In this document: positions 1 through 5,822 of the stretch, in pieces
How positions within the stretch are numbered: the stretch's first letter is position 1
How the letters are laid out: every line of letters begins with the position of its first letter
Source of the DNA: Clostridia bacterium
GTDB taxonomy: Bacteria > Bacillota > Clostridia > DUPQ01
NCBI GenBank assembly: GCA_030592355.1
Contig: JAUVJE010000121.1
Span: 1 to 7,560 of the forward strand
DNA length: 7,560 nucleotides
Direction of reading: 5' to 3'
Made by a program: the position numbers and the translations under genes
The notes under the pieces: model-generated
Databases searched by the model: none
Told to the model about the DNA's origin: nothing
The model's input: only the letters and a program-made list of their open reading frames with translations

Positions 1-109
1 CTAAGCGAGGACTTGTTAGTTGTTTGGATTACTATTTGAATTGAACCGCCTGGTGCCGAACGGCATGCCAGGTGGTGTGAGAGGGGGAAGAAATTTCCCC
101 CTACTCGAT
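1..109 (+). mobile_element. Group II intron, 3' end (domains V and VI), truncated by window edge
   Basis: Bases 46-77 fold into a domain V-like hairpin. A lower stem ACCGCCTGG/CCAGGTGGT and an upper stem TGCC/GGCA are capped by GAAC, with a two-base bulge on the 3' side. Bases 82-105 fold into domain VI: AGGGGG pairs with CCCCCT, GAG pairs with CTC, and A103 is left bulged as the branch-point adenosine. The intron should end at about 109 (CGAT), seven bases from the branch point, which is normal for this ribozyme class. Bases 3-44 read KRGLVSCLDYYLN then TGA in one frame. This may be the last codons of the intron-encoded reverse transcriptase/maturase, but so short a tail cannot prove it. The catalytic 5' domains, the ORF body and the 5' exon are outside the window, so the subclass and activity cannot be judged. 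Confidence 0.83.
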
Positions 110-179
110 TTTTCATTGGGCAAATCAGAGCTTCCACCACATTGCGAATCCAGATTGTGCAACAGACCTTAAATAATGG

Positions 180-207
180 TTAACTGAGACTGGATTTGTT
201 ATATAAT
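180..207 (+). promoter_or_regulatory. Probable promoter of the dehydrogenase gene
   Basis: A perfect -10 box TATAAT lies at 202-207, with TTAACT (4 of 6 matches to TTGACA) at 180-185, a 16-bp spacer. The transcript would start near 214 and give a short leader to the GGGAGG ribosome binding site at 227-232. It lies in the 3' exon downstream of the group II intron, so the gene need not depend on read-through from the intron. Confidence 0.5.
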
Positions 208-237
208 GATGTTGAATTCTATAAGCGGGAGGCATAT

Positions 238-1287
238 ATGAAAGCGGCTGTACTAACAGAAATAAGAAAGATGGCAATTCAAGATATTGATAAACCGGTG
301 GTTCAATCAGGGCAAGTTCTGATAAAAATTGATTATGTAGGTATCTGCGGTTCTGATGTCCATTACTATGAACATGGTCGAATTGGTGATTTTGTTGTTA
401 AAGAACCAATAATCCTGGGACATGAATGTTCAGGTACAGTTGTTGAAAAAGGAGAAGGTGTAAAAAACTTGAGAGTGGGAGACAGAGTTGTTCCGGAGCC
501 CGGTTATGCATGTAATAAATGTGCTTTTTGCAAAAGCGGGAAATACAATCTTTGTGAAGAAATGATATTCATGGCCACGCCTCCGGTAGATGGTTCATTT
601 TGTGAGTATATTTCTTATCCGGCTGATATGGTGTTCAAATTACCGGAAAATGTTTCAACGAAAGAAGGGGCTTTGATAGAACCGCTGGCAATAGGCATAT
701 ATGCAGCCCAGCGGGGAGGTGTATTCCCCGGTTCAAAAGTATTAGTGCTTGGCGCTGGTTGCATCGGTCTTGTAACCATGCTTGCCTGTAAAGCCTATGG
801 CGCATCCCAGGTTATAATCACTGACGTGCTTGACAACAGATTAAAGGCTGCTGACAACATGGGGGCGGATTTCACCGTTAATACGTCTCAGAAAGACCTG
901 CATGCCCTCATAGCGGACATTACCGATGATATGGGAATGGATGTTGTAATTGATTGTGTAGGAATTTCACCTACAATAAATGATGCAGTAGACAATTGCA
1001 AAAAAGGAGGCTCCATTGTTCTTGTAGGCATGGGTTCGGACGGCAATGTCAGCATAAATTTAAATAGAGCCATCAGTAAAGAAATTGATTTTACGACTAT
1101 ATTCAGATACAGAAATATATTTCCCACAGCCTTGAAAATGGTGTCTGATGGGAAAATTGACATAAAAAATATCATAAGCCATTCATTTGACTTTGAAGAT
1201 ATAGCCGGAGCAATGGAATTTGTCATGAACAACAAGGAAAAAGTAGTTAAGGCTATAGTAAAGATGAATAAAACATCAGCTAGATGA
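238..1287 (+). CDS. Zinc-dependent sorbitol/xylitol-type polyol dehydrogenase (MDR family)
   Basis: The product is a 349-residue medium-chain dehydrogenase that should oxidise a polyol such as sorbitol or xylitol to the ketose with NAD+, in the cytoplasm. The catalytic-zinc ligands are in place: C37 in GICGSD, H62/E63 in GHECSG and E148 in ALIEPL. The structural-zinc cysteines C92, C95, C98 and C106 are all present. FMATPPVDGSFCEY is characteristic of the sorbitol/xylitol dehydrogenase branch. The Rossmann motif GAGCIG is at 172-177, and D196 at the end of the second strand indicates NAD rather than NADP. The start at 238 follows GGGAGG at a 5-bp spacing; the frame stays open 14 codons further upstream, but without a ribosome binding site. 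The TGA stop lies inside a 33-bp repeat. No sugar transporter or kinase is adjacent, so the substrate is unproven; another MDR polyol or threonine-type dehydrogenase remains possible. Confidence 0.9.
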   Translation: MKAAVLTEIRKMAIQDIDKPVVQSGQVLIKIDYVGICGSDVHYYEHGRIGDFVVKEPIILGHECSGTVVEKGEGVKNLRVGDRVVPEPGYACNKCAFCKSGKYNLCEEMIFMATPPVDGSFCEYISYPADMVFKLPENVSTKEGALIEPLAIGIYAAQRGGVFPGSKVLVLGAGCIGLVTMLACKAYGASQVIITDVLDNRLKAADNMGADFTVNTSQKDLHALIADITDDMGMDVVIDCVGISPTINDAVDNCKKGGSIVLVGMGSDGNVSINLNRAISKEIDFTTIFRYRNIFPTALKMVSDGKIDIKNIISHSFDFEDIAGAMEFVMNNKEKVVKAIVKMNKTSAR

Positions 1288-1315
1288 AAACGACCCCTGG
1301 TAGAAGAGAGTCGTT
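1283..1315. repeat. 33-bp direct repeat, copy 1 (terminator-like hairpin)
   Basis: This segment matches 1448-1480 at 31 of 33 positions; the differences are at 1297 and 1300. It contains the arms AACGAC/GTCGTT and so folds into a hairpin. Read on the minus strand the arm is followed by TTTTC, as in a terminator. Read on the plus strand it is followed by ATAAGG, not a T tract, so it is a poor terminator for the dehydrogenase gene whose stop codon it overlaps. Confidence 0.85.
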
Positions 1316-1331
1316 ATAAGGATTAAGCGGT

Positions 1332-1447
1332 GTGGGAACAACCTTGGTATTTCACTTGAGGAATAACTGTCGCAACGTCCTTTGACTACGTCTTCAGTAC
1401 AATGCTTGCGTTATTCCTGGTGAACATGAAAATGTTGTTCATTCCAC
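1332..1447. repeat. Long imperfect inverted repeat/hairpin in a convergent intergenic gap
   Basis: The segment folds on itself through nested arms. 1336-1342 pairs with 1434-1440 (7 bp), extended by 1332-1335 with 1444-1447. 1359-1367 pairs perfectly with 1410-1418 (AGGAATAAC/GTTATTCCT, 9 bp), and 1372-1375 pairs with 1406-1409 (GCAA/TTGC). The apex is about 30 nt and can form a further small hairpin. The right base abuts repeat copy 2. I see no convincing ORF, ribosome binding site or promoter on either strand. It could be a small structured RNA, a miniature inverted-repeat element or a decayed insertion. It does not contain tRNA signatures, and I do not recognise a known RNA family. Confidence 0.65.
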
Positions 1448-1485
1448 GATGAAAACGACCCGTGATAGAAGAGAGTCGTTTTCAT
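1448..1485 (-). terminator. Terminator of tRNA-Leu; includes 33-bp direct repeat copy 2
   Basis: ATGAAAACGAC (1449-1459) and GTCGTTTTCAT (1475-1485) form a perfect 11-bp stem with a 15-nt loop. On the minus strand it begins two bases after the tRNA-Leu CCA end, and its distal arm supplies the run TTTT. It therefore looks like an intrinsic terminator, possibly bidirectional. Bases 1448-1480 are the second copy of the 33-bp repeat found at 1283-1315. Confidence 0.7.
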
Positions 1486-1487
1486 AT

Positions 1488-1574
1488 TGGTGCGAGAAGT
1501 GGGATTCGAACCCACACGTACTTGCGTACACTAGAACCTGAATCTAGCGAGTCTGCCAGTTCCACCATTCTCGC
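1488..1574 (-). tRNA. tRNA-Leu (anticodon CAG)
   Basis: The reverse complement gives an 87-nt tRNA with encoded CCA (1490-1488). The acceptor arms GCGAGAA/TTCTCGC are perfect. The anticodon stem CTAGA/TCTAG carries the 7-nt loop TTCAGGT, so the anticodon is CAG, reading CUG. There is a long class II variable arm (GTAC-GCAA-GTAC), as expected for leucine, and the T loop GGGTTCGAATCCC is canonical. It is the only minus-strand gene seen here. Its promoter and terminator are both recognisable. Confidence 0.97.
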
Positions 1575-1585
1575 CTGTATATGGT

Positions 1586-1614
1586 ATTATAATAGAAAAG
1601 AAGAAACGGCACAA
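1586..1614 (-). promoter_or_regulatory. tRNA-Leu promoter, with a -10 box that reads on both strands
   Basis: On the minus strand TATAAT occupies 1591-1586 and TTGTGC occupies 1614-1609, separated by 17 bp. Transcription would start near 1579, about five bases before the mature tRNA. The -10 sequence is part of the palindrome TATTATAATA, so a second TATAAT reads towards murD on the plus strand at 1588-1593. No good plus-strand -35 box is visible. Confidence 0.6.
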
Positions 1615-1635
1615 TACCGAATTTTGGAGGAAATG

Positions 1636-3039
1636 ATGAATAACCGGTTTGAGGAATATAAGAAAGAAATCAAGGAGAAAAGGATTGCAGCCGTTGGTTT
1701 AGGAATAAGCAACAGACCGCTTGTCAGGTATCTTGCAAACATTGGTGTGGACATAACCGGATTCGATACTGCGCCATATATAAAACTTCAATCTTTCATC
1801 AAAGAGTTTGACGGAATGGATAATGTGCATTTTTTTACAGGGTCTGAATATCTTGAAAATCTTAAAGGATTTGACATCATCTTCAAGACTCCGGCAATCA
1901 GACCGGATATCCCTGTATTTATAAAGGAAATTCGGCGCGGCGCATTCATGACCAGTGAAATGGAAGTGTTCATGAAAATGTGCAGAGCAAAAATTATTGC
2001 GGTGACCGGAAGCGATGGAAAAACCACTACTACTACTTTAATAGGTGAAATGCTTAAGGCTCAGGGATATAAAGTCTGGGTAGGAGGCAATATTGGAACT
2101 CCATTGTTTGACAAGCTGGATGAAATCAAGGAAACGGATATGGTGGTTCTCGAACTCGGCTCATTCCAACTGCAGACAATAAAGGATAAAAGTCCGGATA
2201 TTGCGGTAATTACAAATATGTCTCCGAATCACCTTGATTTTCATAAAGTGATTGACGAATATATCTGGTCTAAGAAAAATATTTACAGGTATCAAAAAAA
2301 AGGGGACAAATTGATTCTTAATATGGATAATAAAATCACCGCTGACTTTGAAAAGGATGCAGCAGCGGATGTGATATGGTTTTCGCGCCGGAAAGCTCCG
2401 GCAGATGGTGCTTTTCTTGATGGCGATAGGATTGTTTATTTTGACGGGGGAAAGGAAAACTATCTTTTTGACAGAGGATTGATTCTTCTTAAGGGAATTC
2501 ACCATGTGGAAAATTATATGGCTGCAATATCAGCTGTATATGAGTTCGTGGATGTAGAGAATATGAAAAAAGTCGCTGGCTTATTTACGGGTGTTGAGCA
2601 TAGGACAGAGCCAGTTATGGAGGTCAACGGTGTATGGTATTACAACGATTCCATAGGTAGTTCTCCTACAAGAACCAATGCCAGTCTACATTCATTCGAC
2701 GGTAAATTAATATTAATTGCCGGTGGTTATGATAAAAAAATTCCATATGACATGATGGGTCCGCTTATCATAGAAAAGGTAAAGGGACTTATACTTGTTG
2801 GGCAAACCGGACCGAAAATCAAGGCGGCATTTGAAACTGAGAAAGAAAAGACAGGAAAAGGCGGGGATATACCTGTGAAAGAAGTCGCATCTGTTGAGAA
2901 AGCTGTTTTAGCAGCTGCAGAAATAGCAGTTGAAGGCGATACCGTAATTCTGTCACCGGCCAGCGCGAGTTATGATATGTTTCCCAATTTTGAAGTTCGC
3001 GGAAGGGTATTTAAGGAAGCGGTTAAGAAATTGAAATAA
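1636..3039 (+). CDS. murD: UDP-N-acetylmuramoyl-L-alanine--D-glutamate ligase MurD
   Basis: MurD is the cytoplasmic ATP-dependent ligase that adds D-glutamate to UDP-MurNAc-L-Ala in peptidoglycan precursor synthesis. The 467-residue product has the three Mur domains: an N-terminal UDP-binding domain (about 1-115), a central ATPase domain with P-loop TGSDGKT (124-130, K129), and a C-terminal ligase domain from about residue 330. Further matches are ELGSFQL (family usually ELSSFQL), NMSPNHLDFH, K213 at the carbamylated-lysine position, NDSIGSSPTRT and LIAGGYDKK. The ATG at 1636 is chosen because GGAGG (1626-1630) sits 5 bp ahead. ATG 1633 is too close, and the frame upstream to 1462 only runs through antisense tRNA-Leu. 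It starts divergently from tRNA-Leu. glpK follows after 61 bp with no terminator between them, so partial cotranscription is possible. The rest of the dcw cluster is absent. Confidence 0.95.
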   Translation: MNNRFEEYKKEIKEKRIAAVGLGISNRPLVRYLANIGVDITGFDTAPYIKLQSFIKEFDGMDNVHFFTGSEYLENLKGFDIIFKTPAIRPDIPVFIKEIRRGAFMTSEMEVFMKMCRAKIIAVTGSDGKTTTTTLIGEMLKAQGYKVWVGGNIGTPLFDKLDEIKETDMVVLELGSFQLQTIKDKSPDIAVITNMSPNHLDFHKVIDEYIWSKKNIYRYQKKGDKLILNMDNKITADFEKDAAADVIWFSRRKAPADGAFLDGDRIVYFDGGKENYLFDRGLILLKGIHHVENYMAAISAVYEFVDVENMKKVAGLFTGVEHRTEPVMEVNGVWYYNDSIGSSPTRTNASLHSFDGKLILIAGGYDKKIPYDMMGPLIIEKVKGLILVGQTGPKIKAAFETEKEKTGKGGDIPVKEVASVEKAVLAAAEIAVEGDTVILSPASASYDMFPNFEVRGRVFKEAVKKLK

Positions 3040-3100
3040 GCCGGTTTTCAAACAGATTTGTTCTATATTTAGAAAGCTAATCAAATCCGGGAGGATTTCT

Positions 3101-4588
3101 ATGAGAAAATATATTTTAGCGCTGGATCAGGGAACAACCAGCTCCCGTGCAATTGCCTTCAACAGCAATGGTAAGTCGGCAGGTGCAAAGAATGTGGAAT
3201 TAAAGCAGATTTTTCCCAAACCCGGATGGGTTGATCAAGATCCGGAAGAGATTTATAGCAGCCAAATGTCCGCGATGAGGCGGATGCTCGATGAAACAGG
3301 AATTAAAGCTTATGAGATTGATTCTATAGGAATAACCAATCAACGGGAGACCGTTGTAGTGTGGGACAGCCGCACAGGAGAACCTGTTTGCAATGCAATT
3401 GTCTGGCAGTGCCGAAGAACCGCCCCGATATGTGAGAAGTTGGTTAAAACCGGTTATACTGCAATGATAAAAGAGAAAACCGGATTGGTGCCGGACGCAT
3501 ATTTTTCAGGCACTAAAATCAAATGGATTCTCGAAAATATTCCGAAAGCCAAAGAACTTTCTGAGCAGGGCAATATAATGGCAGGAACTATAGATTCATG
3601 GCTGATGTATAAGATGAGCGGCGGGAAGGTTCATGCCACGGATGTCTCAAATGCATCGCGAACAATGCTTTTTAATATCAAAACAGGAAAATGGGATGAT
3701 GAATTATGTGAAATCCTGGATATTCCAATGGATATATTGCCGAAGGTTGTAGATTCTTCAGGCATTGTTTTTGAATATGAATTAGATGGCGTTAAAATCC
3801 CTGTTTCGGGAATAGCAGGGGACCAGCAGGCGGCGTTATTCGGACAGACCTGTTTTGAAAAAGGAGATTCAAAGAATACTTACGGAACAGGTTGTTTTAT
3901 ACTGATGAATATAGGAAAAGACATTATTTATTCAAATGGAGGGCTTTTGACAACCATTGCATGGAGAATAAACGGGGAAACCGAATATGCTCTGGAGGGC
4001 AGTGTTTTTAATGCCGGCTCTACAATACAGTGGTTAAGAGATAATTTGGGGTTTATGGAAAACGCAGCGGATAGCCAGGCTATGGCTGAATCCGTTAATG
4101 ATTCCGGGGGGGTGTATTTTGTGCCTGCATTTACGGGACTCGGAACACCGTATTGGGATATGTATGCCCGGGGTTCCATTACAGGACTTACCCGGGGAGT
4201 GACAAAGGCACACATTGTAAGAGCGGGGCTTGAAGCCATTGCTTATAGAACTTCGGAGGTATTGGCGGTTATGGAGGATGATACAGGAGCGATGCCATGC
4301 AGGCTTTATGTAGACGGCGGTGCGAGCGCAAATGGATTTTTGATGCAATTTCAATCGGATTTACTTGGTTTTGAAATTATTCGGCCGGTTATCAGGGAAA
4401 CAACGGCATTAGGCGCAGCTTTTCTTGCGGGACTGGCAACAGGATTCTGGAAATCAAAGGATGACCTTAAGAATCTTATTGAAACAGATAAAATTTATAG
4501 ACCGTCCGGGCTATGTGGAATGCGTAAAAAAACTATGATTGGTTGGAGAGAAGCAGTAGCTCGTTCAAAAGGGGATATTGGTTTTTAA
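3101..4588 (+). CDS. glpK: Glycerol kinase GlpK
   Basis: This enzyme phosphorylates glycerol to sn-glycerol 3-phosphate with ATP in the cytoplasm. At 495 residues it has the normal family length. The N-terminal phosphate-binding motif DQGTTSSRA begins at residue 9. Glycerol-contacting residues R82/E83 (NQRET), Y134 and catalytic D241 (GDQQAALFGQ) are present. The FGGY-kinase signatures FSGTKIKWILEN and GSITGLTRGVTKAH are recognisable, and the ATP-site region DGGASANGFLMQ is intact. GGGAGG (3089-3094) lies 6 bp before the ATG. At the position where many Firmicutes GlpKs have the HPr-phosphorylated histidine (YHFYG motif), this protein reads Y-E-L-D-G, with E227 instead of His. No glpF or glpD is adjacent. 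No obvious terminator separates it from murD, and a promoter in the 61-bp gap is not evident. Confidence 0.97.
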   Translation: MRKYILALDQGTTSSRAIAFNSNGKSAGAKNVELKQIFPKPGWVDQDPEEIYSSQMSAMRRMLDETGIKAYEIDSIGITNQRETVVVWDSRTGEPVCNAIVWQCRRTAPICEKLVKTGYTAMIKEKTGLVPDAYFSGTKIKWILENIPKAKELSEQGNIMAGTIDSWLMYKMSGGKVHATDVSNASRTMLFNIKTGKWDDELCEILDIPMDILPKVVDSSGIVFEYELDGVKIPVSGIAGDQQAALFGQTCFEKGDSKNTYGTGCFILMNIGKDIIYSNGGLLTTIAWRINGETEYALEGSVFNAGSTIQWLRDNLGFMENAADSQAMAESVNDSGGVYFVPAFTGLGTPYWDMYARGSITGLTRGVTKAHIVRAGLEAIAYRTSEVLAVMEDDTGAMPCRLYVDGGASANGFLMQFQSDLLGFEIIRPVIRETTALGAAFLAGLATGFWKSKDDLKNLIETDKIYRPSGLCGMRKKTMIGWREAVARSKGDIGF

Positions 4589-4592
4589 TAAG

Positions 4593-4620
4593 TTGACATG
4601 CATCACAATATTGATATAAT
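4593..4620 (+). promoter_or_regulatory. Consensus promoter upstream of tRNA-Gly (and probably gdpD)
   Basis: TTGACA (4593-4598) and TATAAT (4615-4620) both match the sigma-70/sigma-A consensus exactly, with a 16-bp spacer. It starts five bases after the glpK stop codon. The start point should be near 4627, about 60 nt before the mature tRNA-Gly. This is the strongest promoter seen in the window, fitting a stable-RNA gene. Confidence 0.85.
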
Positions 4621-4622
4621 TA

Positions 4623-4680
4623 AAGATGTATTTATGGCGGGGAAAAACAGGGTGTTGCATGACCGCTAAACGGACATCTT
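4623..4680 (+). other. Foldable leader segment before tRNA-Gly
   Basis: AAGATGT (4623-4629) pairs perfectly with ACATCTT (4674-4680), and GCGG (4637-4640) can pair with CCGC (4663-4666) inside. The result is a closed leader between the promoter and the tRNA. The predicted transcription start near 4627 may clip the outer arm, so the fold may exist only in part. It may simply be 5' leader removed by RNase P. I do not recognise a riboswitch or T-box motif. Confidence 0.35.
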
Positions 4681-4686
4681 AGGCAT

Positions 4687-4760
4687 GCGGGTGTAGTTCA
4701 GTGGCAGAACATCAGCTTCCCAAGCTGGTCATGAGGGTTCGATTCCCTTCATCCGCTCCA
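4687..4760 (+). tRNA. tRNA-Gly (anticodon CCC)
   Basis: This is a 74-nt tRNA with encoded CCA (4758-4760). The acceptor arms GCGGGTG/CATCCGC contain one G-U pair. The anticodon stem TCAGC/GCTGG holds the loop TTCCCAA, giving anticodon CCC, which reads GGG. The T arm carries GGTTCGATTCC. No terminator follows: the gdpD ribosome binding site begins about 15 bases after the CCA end. Confidence 0.96.
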
Positions 4761-4790
4761 CGTAAAAATATTTTAAAGGGGATGATTAAT

Positions 4791-5531
4791 TTGAGAACAA
4801 AAACAGCCGTAATAGCCCATAGAGGGGCATCAGCTTACGCACCGGAAAACACATTGGCAGCGTTCCAAAAGGCTTATGAAATGGGAGCCGACGGAATCGA
4901 AATCGATGTGCTTTTTTCAAAAGACGGACATATAATGGTGCACCATGATTTTAATTTGGGGAGATGTGAAGAATGCGGCGGCATGGTAAAAGACCATACT
5001 TATTTTGAACTGAGAAAACTGGATGTAGGCAGCTGGTTTGATAAAGAGTATAAGGGACAAAAAATCCCATCGATTGAAGAAGTATTGAAATTTATAAAAG
5101 ATAAGAACATGGTATTGAATATTGAAATCAAGACAGGCAGTCCGTATGATGTGGGCATTGAAAAGAAGCTAGTTAAAACCGTTCAAAAATTTGATATTTG
5201 CGAACAGATTATTTATTCATCTTTTAATCACTACAGCCTGGCATATGTAAAGAAACTTCATAAAGATGCAAAAATAGCTGCGTTGACTGCATGTGCAATG
5301 GTAAATCCATGGGAATATTTGAAATTACATGATTTTAGCGGTTATCACCCGAACAAGCTGGCTATATCAGATAAGGTTATTCAAAAGCTTATTAAGAAAG
5401 ATATATTTGTCAACCCATATACGGTAAACAGTGAAGACCAAATGAAGCGTTTTGTAAATGATAATGTTTCAGGATTCATTACTGATGTTCCGGATATTGC
5501 GGTTAAGGTCAGGGATTCAATTCAGAAATAA
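4791..5531 (+). CDS. Glycerophosphodiester phosphodiesterase (UgpQ-like, cytoplasmic)
   Basis: The 246-residue product should hydrolyse glycerophosphodiesters such as glycerophosphocholine to sn-glycerol 3-phosphate and an alcohol. It is a TIM-barrel GDPD. HRGAS (H10, R11) and APENT open the domain, E37 and D39 of the EIDV motif are metal ligands, H52 in MVHHD is the second catalytic histidine, and E112/K114 lie in NIEIK. TDVP ends the barrel. There is no signal peptide or membrane segment, so it should act inside the cell. I prefer the TTG start at 4791 because AAAGGGG (4775-4781) is 9 bp ahead. The in-frame ATG at 4782 directly abuts that site and would add only MIN. The frame further upstream is tRNA-Gly and is not coding. 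It is probably transcribed from the tRNA-Gly promoter. With GlpK next door it feeds the same metabolite. Confidence 0.9.
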   Translation: MRTKTAVIAHRGASAYAPENTLAAFQKAYEMGADGIEIDVLFSKDGHIMVHHDFNLGRCEECGGMVKDHTYFELRKLDVGSWFDKEYKGQKIPSIEEVLKFIKDKNMVLNIEIKTGSPYDVGIEKKLVKTVQKFDICEQIIYSSFNHYSLAYVKKLHKDAKIAALTACAMVNPWEYLKLHDFSGYHPNKLAISDKVIQKLIKKDIFVNPYTVNSEDQMKRFVNDNVSGFITDVPDIAVKVRDSIQK

Positions 5532-5542
5532 ATCATAAGTAT

Positions 5543-5572
5543 AACAACCGGCATCATCCGATGCCGGTTGTT
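5543..5572 (+). terminator. Intrinsic terminator after gdpD
   Basis: A perfect 13-bp stem (5543-5555 with 5560-5572, core CAACCGGCATC/GATGCCGGTTG) has the loop ATCC and is followed by the T-rich TTTGTTGTT. It starts 11 bases after the gdpD stop codon and should end the tRNA-Gly/gdpD transcript. Confidence 0.88.
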
Positions 5573-5604
5573 TGTTGTTCGCAAATAAATTTTCTAAATT
5601 AAAA

Positions 5605-5616
5605 TCGATTAATCGA
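5605..5616. promoter_or_regulatory. Perfect 12-bp palindrome, possible operator
   Basis: TCGATTAATCGA is a perfect palindrome just downstream of the gdpD terminator and 13 bases before the first 68-bp repeat. Its length and symmetry would suit a dimeric regulator, but no promoter is next to it, and a palindrome this short could arise by chance. Confidence 0.2.
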
Positions 5617-5629
5617 CACTGGGTGATTA

Positions 5630-5697
5630 ACTGAAAATCATATTATGTGTTGCGAAACACCAAAGGTGTCCTACGCACCGGATGACGTACCTTGCCT
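5630..5697. repeat. 68-bp direct repeat, copy 1
   Basis: It matches 5755-5822 at 66 of 68 positions (differences at 5648 and 5649), with a 125-bp period. Inside, ACACC-AAA-GGTGT (5657-5669) forms a hairpin that can be enclosed by TGCG/CGCA (5651-5654 with 5674-5677). An alternative pairing of GGTG with the downstream CACC is also possible. A 72-codon open frame runs through both copies, but it has no ribosome binding site and repeats itself, so it is not a gene. Confidence 0.92.
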
Positions 5698-5754
5698 TTT
5701 AAGCTGCCTGATTCCTAAAACGGAATGTGCACGGACAATATTGGCGTTTCTTAC

Positions 5755-5822
5755 ACTGAAAATCATATTATGCATTGCGAAACACCAAAGGTGTCCTACG
5801 CACCGGATGACGTACCTTGCCT
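5755..5822. repeat. 68-bp direct repeat, copy 2
   Basis: This is the second copy of the unit at 5630-5697. The 57-bp spacer between the copies (5698-5754) is unrelated to them and holds only a small ATTCC/GGAAT hairpin. The last 16 bases of this copy recur inverted just downstream. Two near-identical non-coding copies this close suggest a recent duplication, or two insertions of a dispersed element. Confidence 0.92.

Noticed and set aside
888..1235. Minus-strand open frame opposite the dehydrogenase gene, and similar ones opposite murD, glpK and uraA
   Set aside because: These are shadows of well-supported plus-strand genes with no ribosome binding sites or recognisable domains.
1332..1447. 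Hairpin region as a decayed tRNA or 6S RNA
   Set aside because: It has no T-loop TTCGA signature, acceptor pairing or anticodon arm. It is shorter than 6S RNA, lacks an evident promoter, and I cannot match it to the 6S central-bubble layout with confidence.
4623..4680. T-box or other riboswitch before tRNA-Gly/gdpD
   Set aside because: There is no T-box motif, specifier loop or terminator/antiterminator pair, and the downstream element is itself a tRNA.
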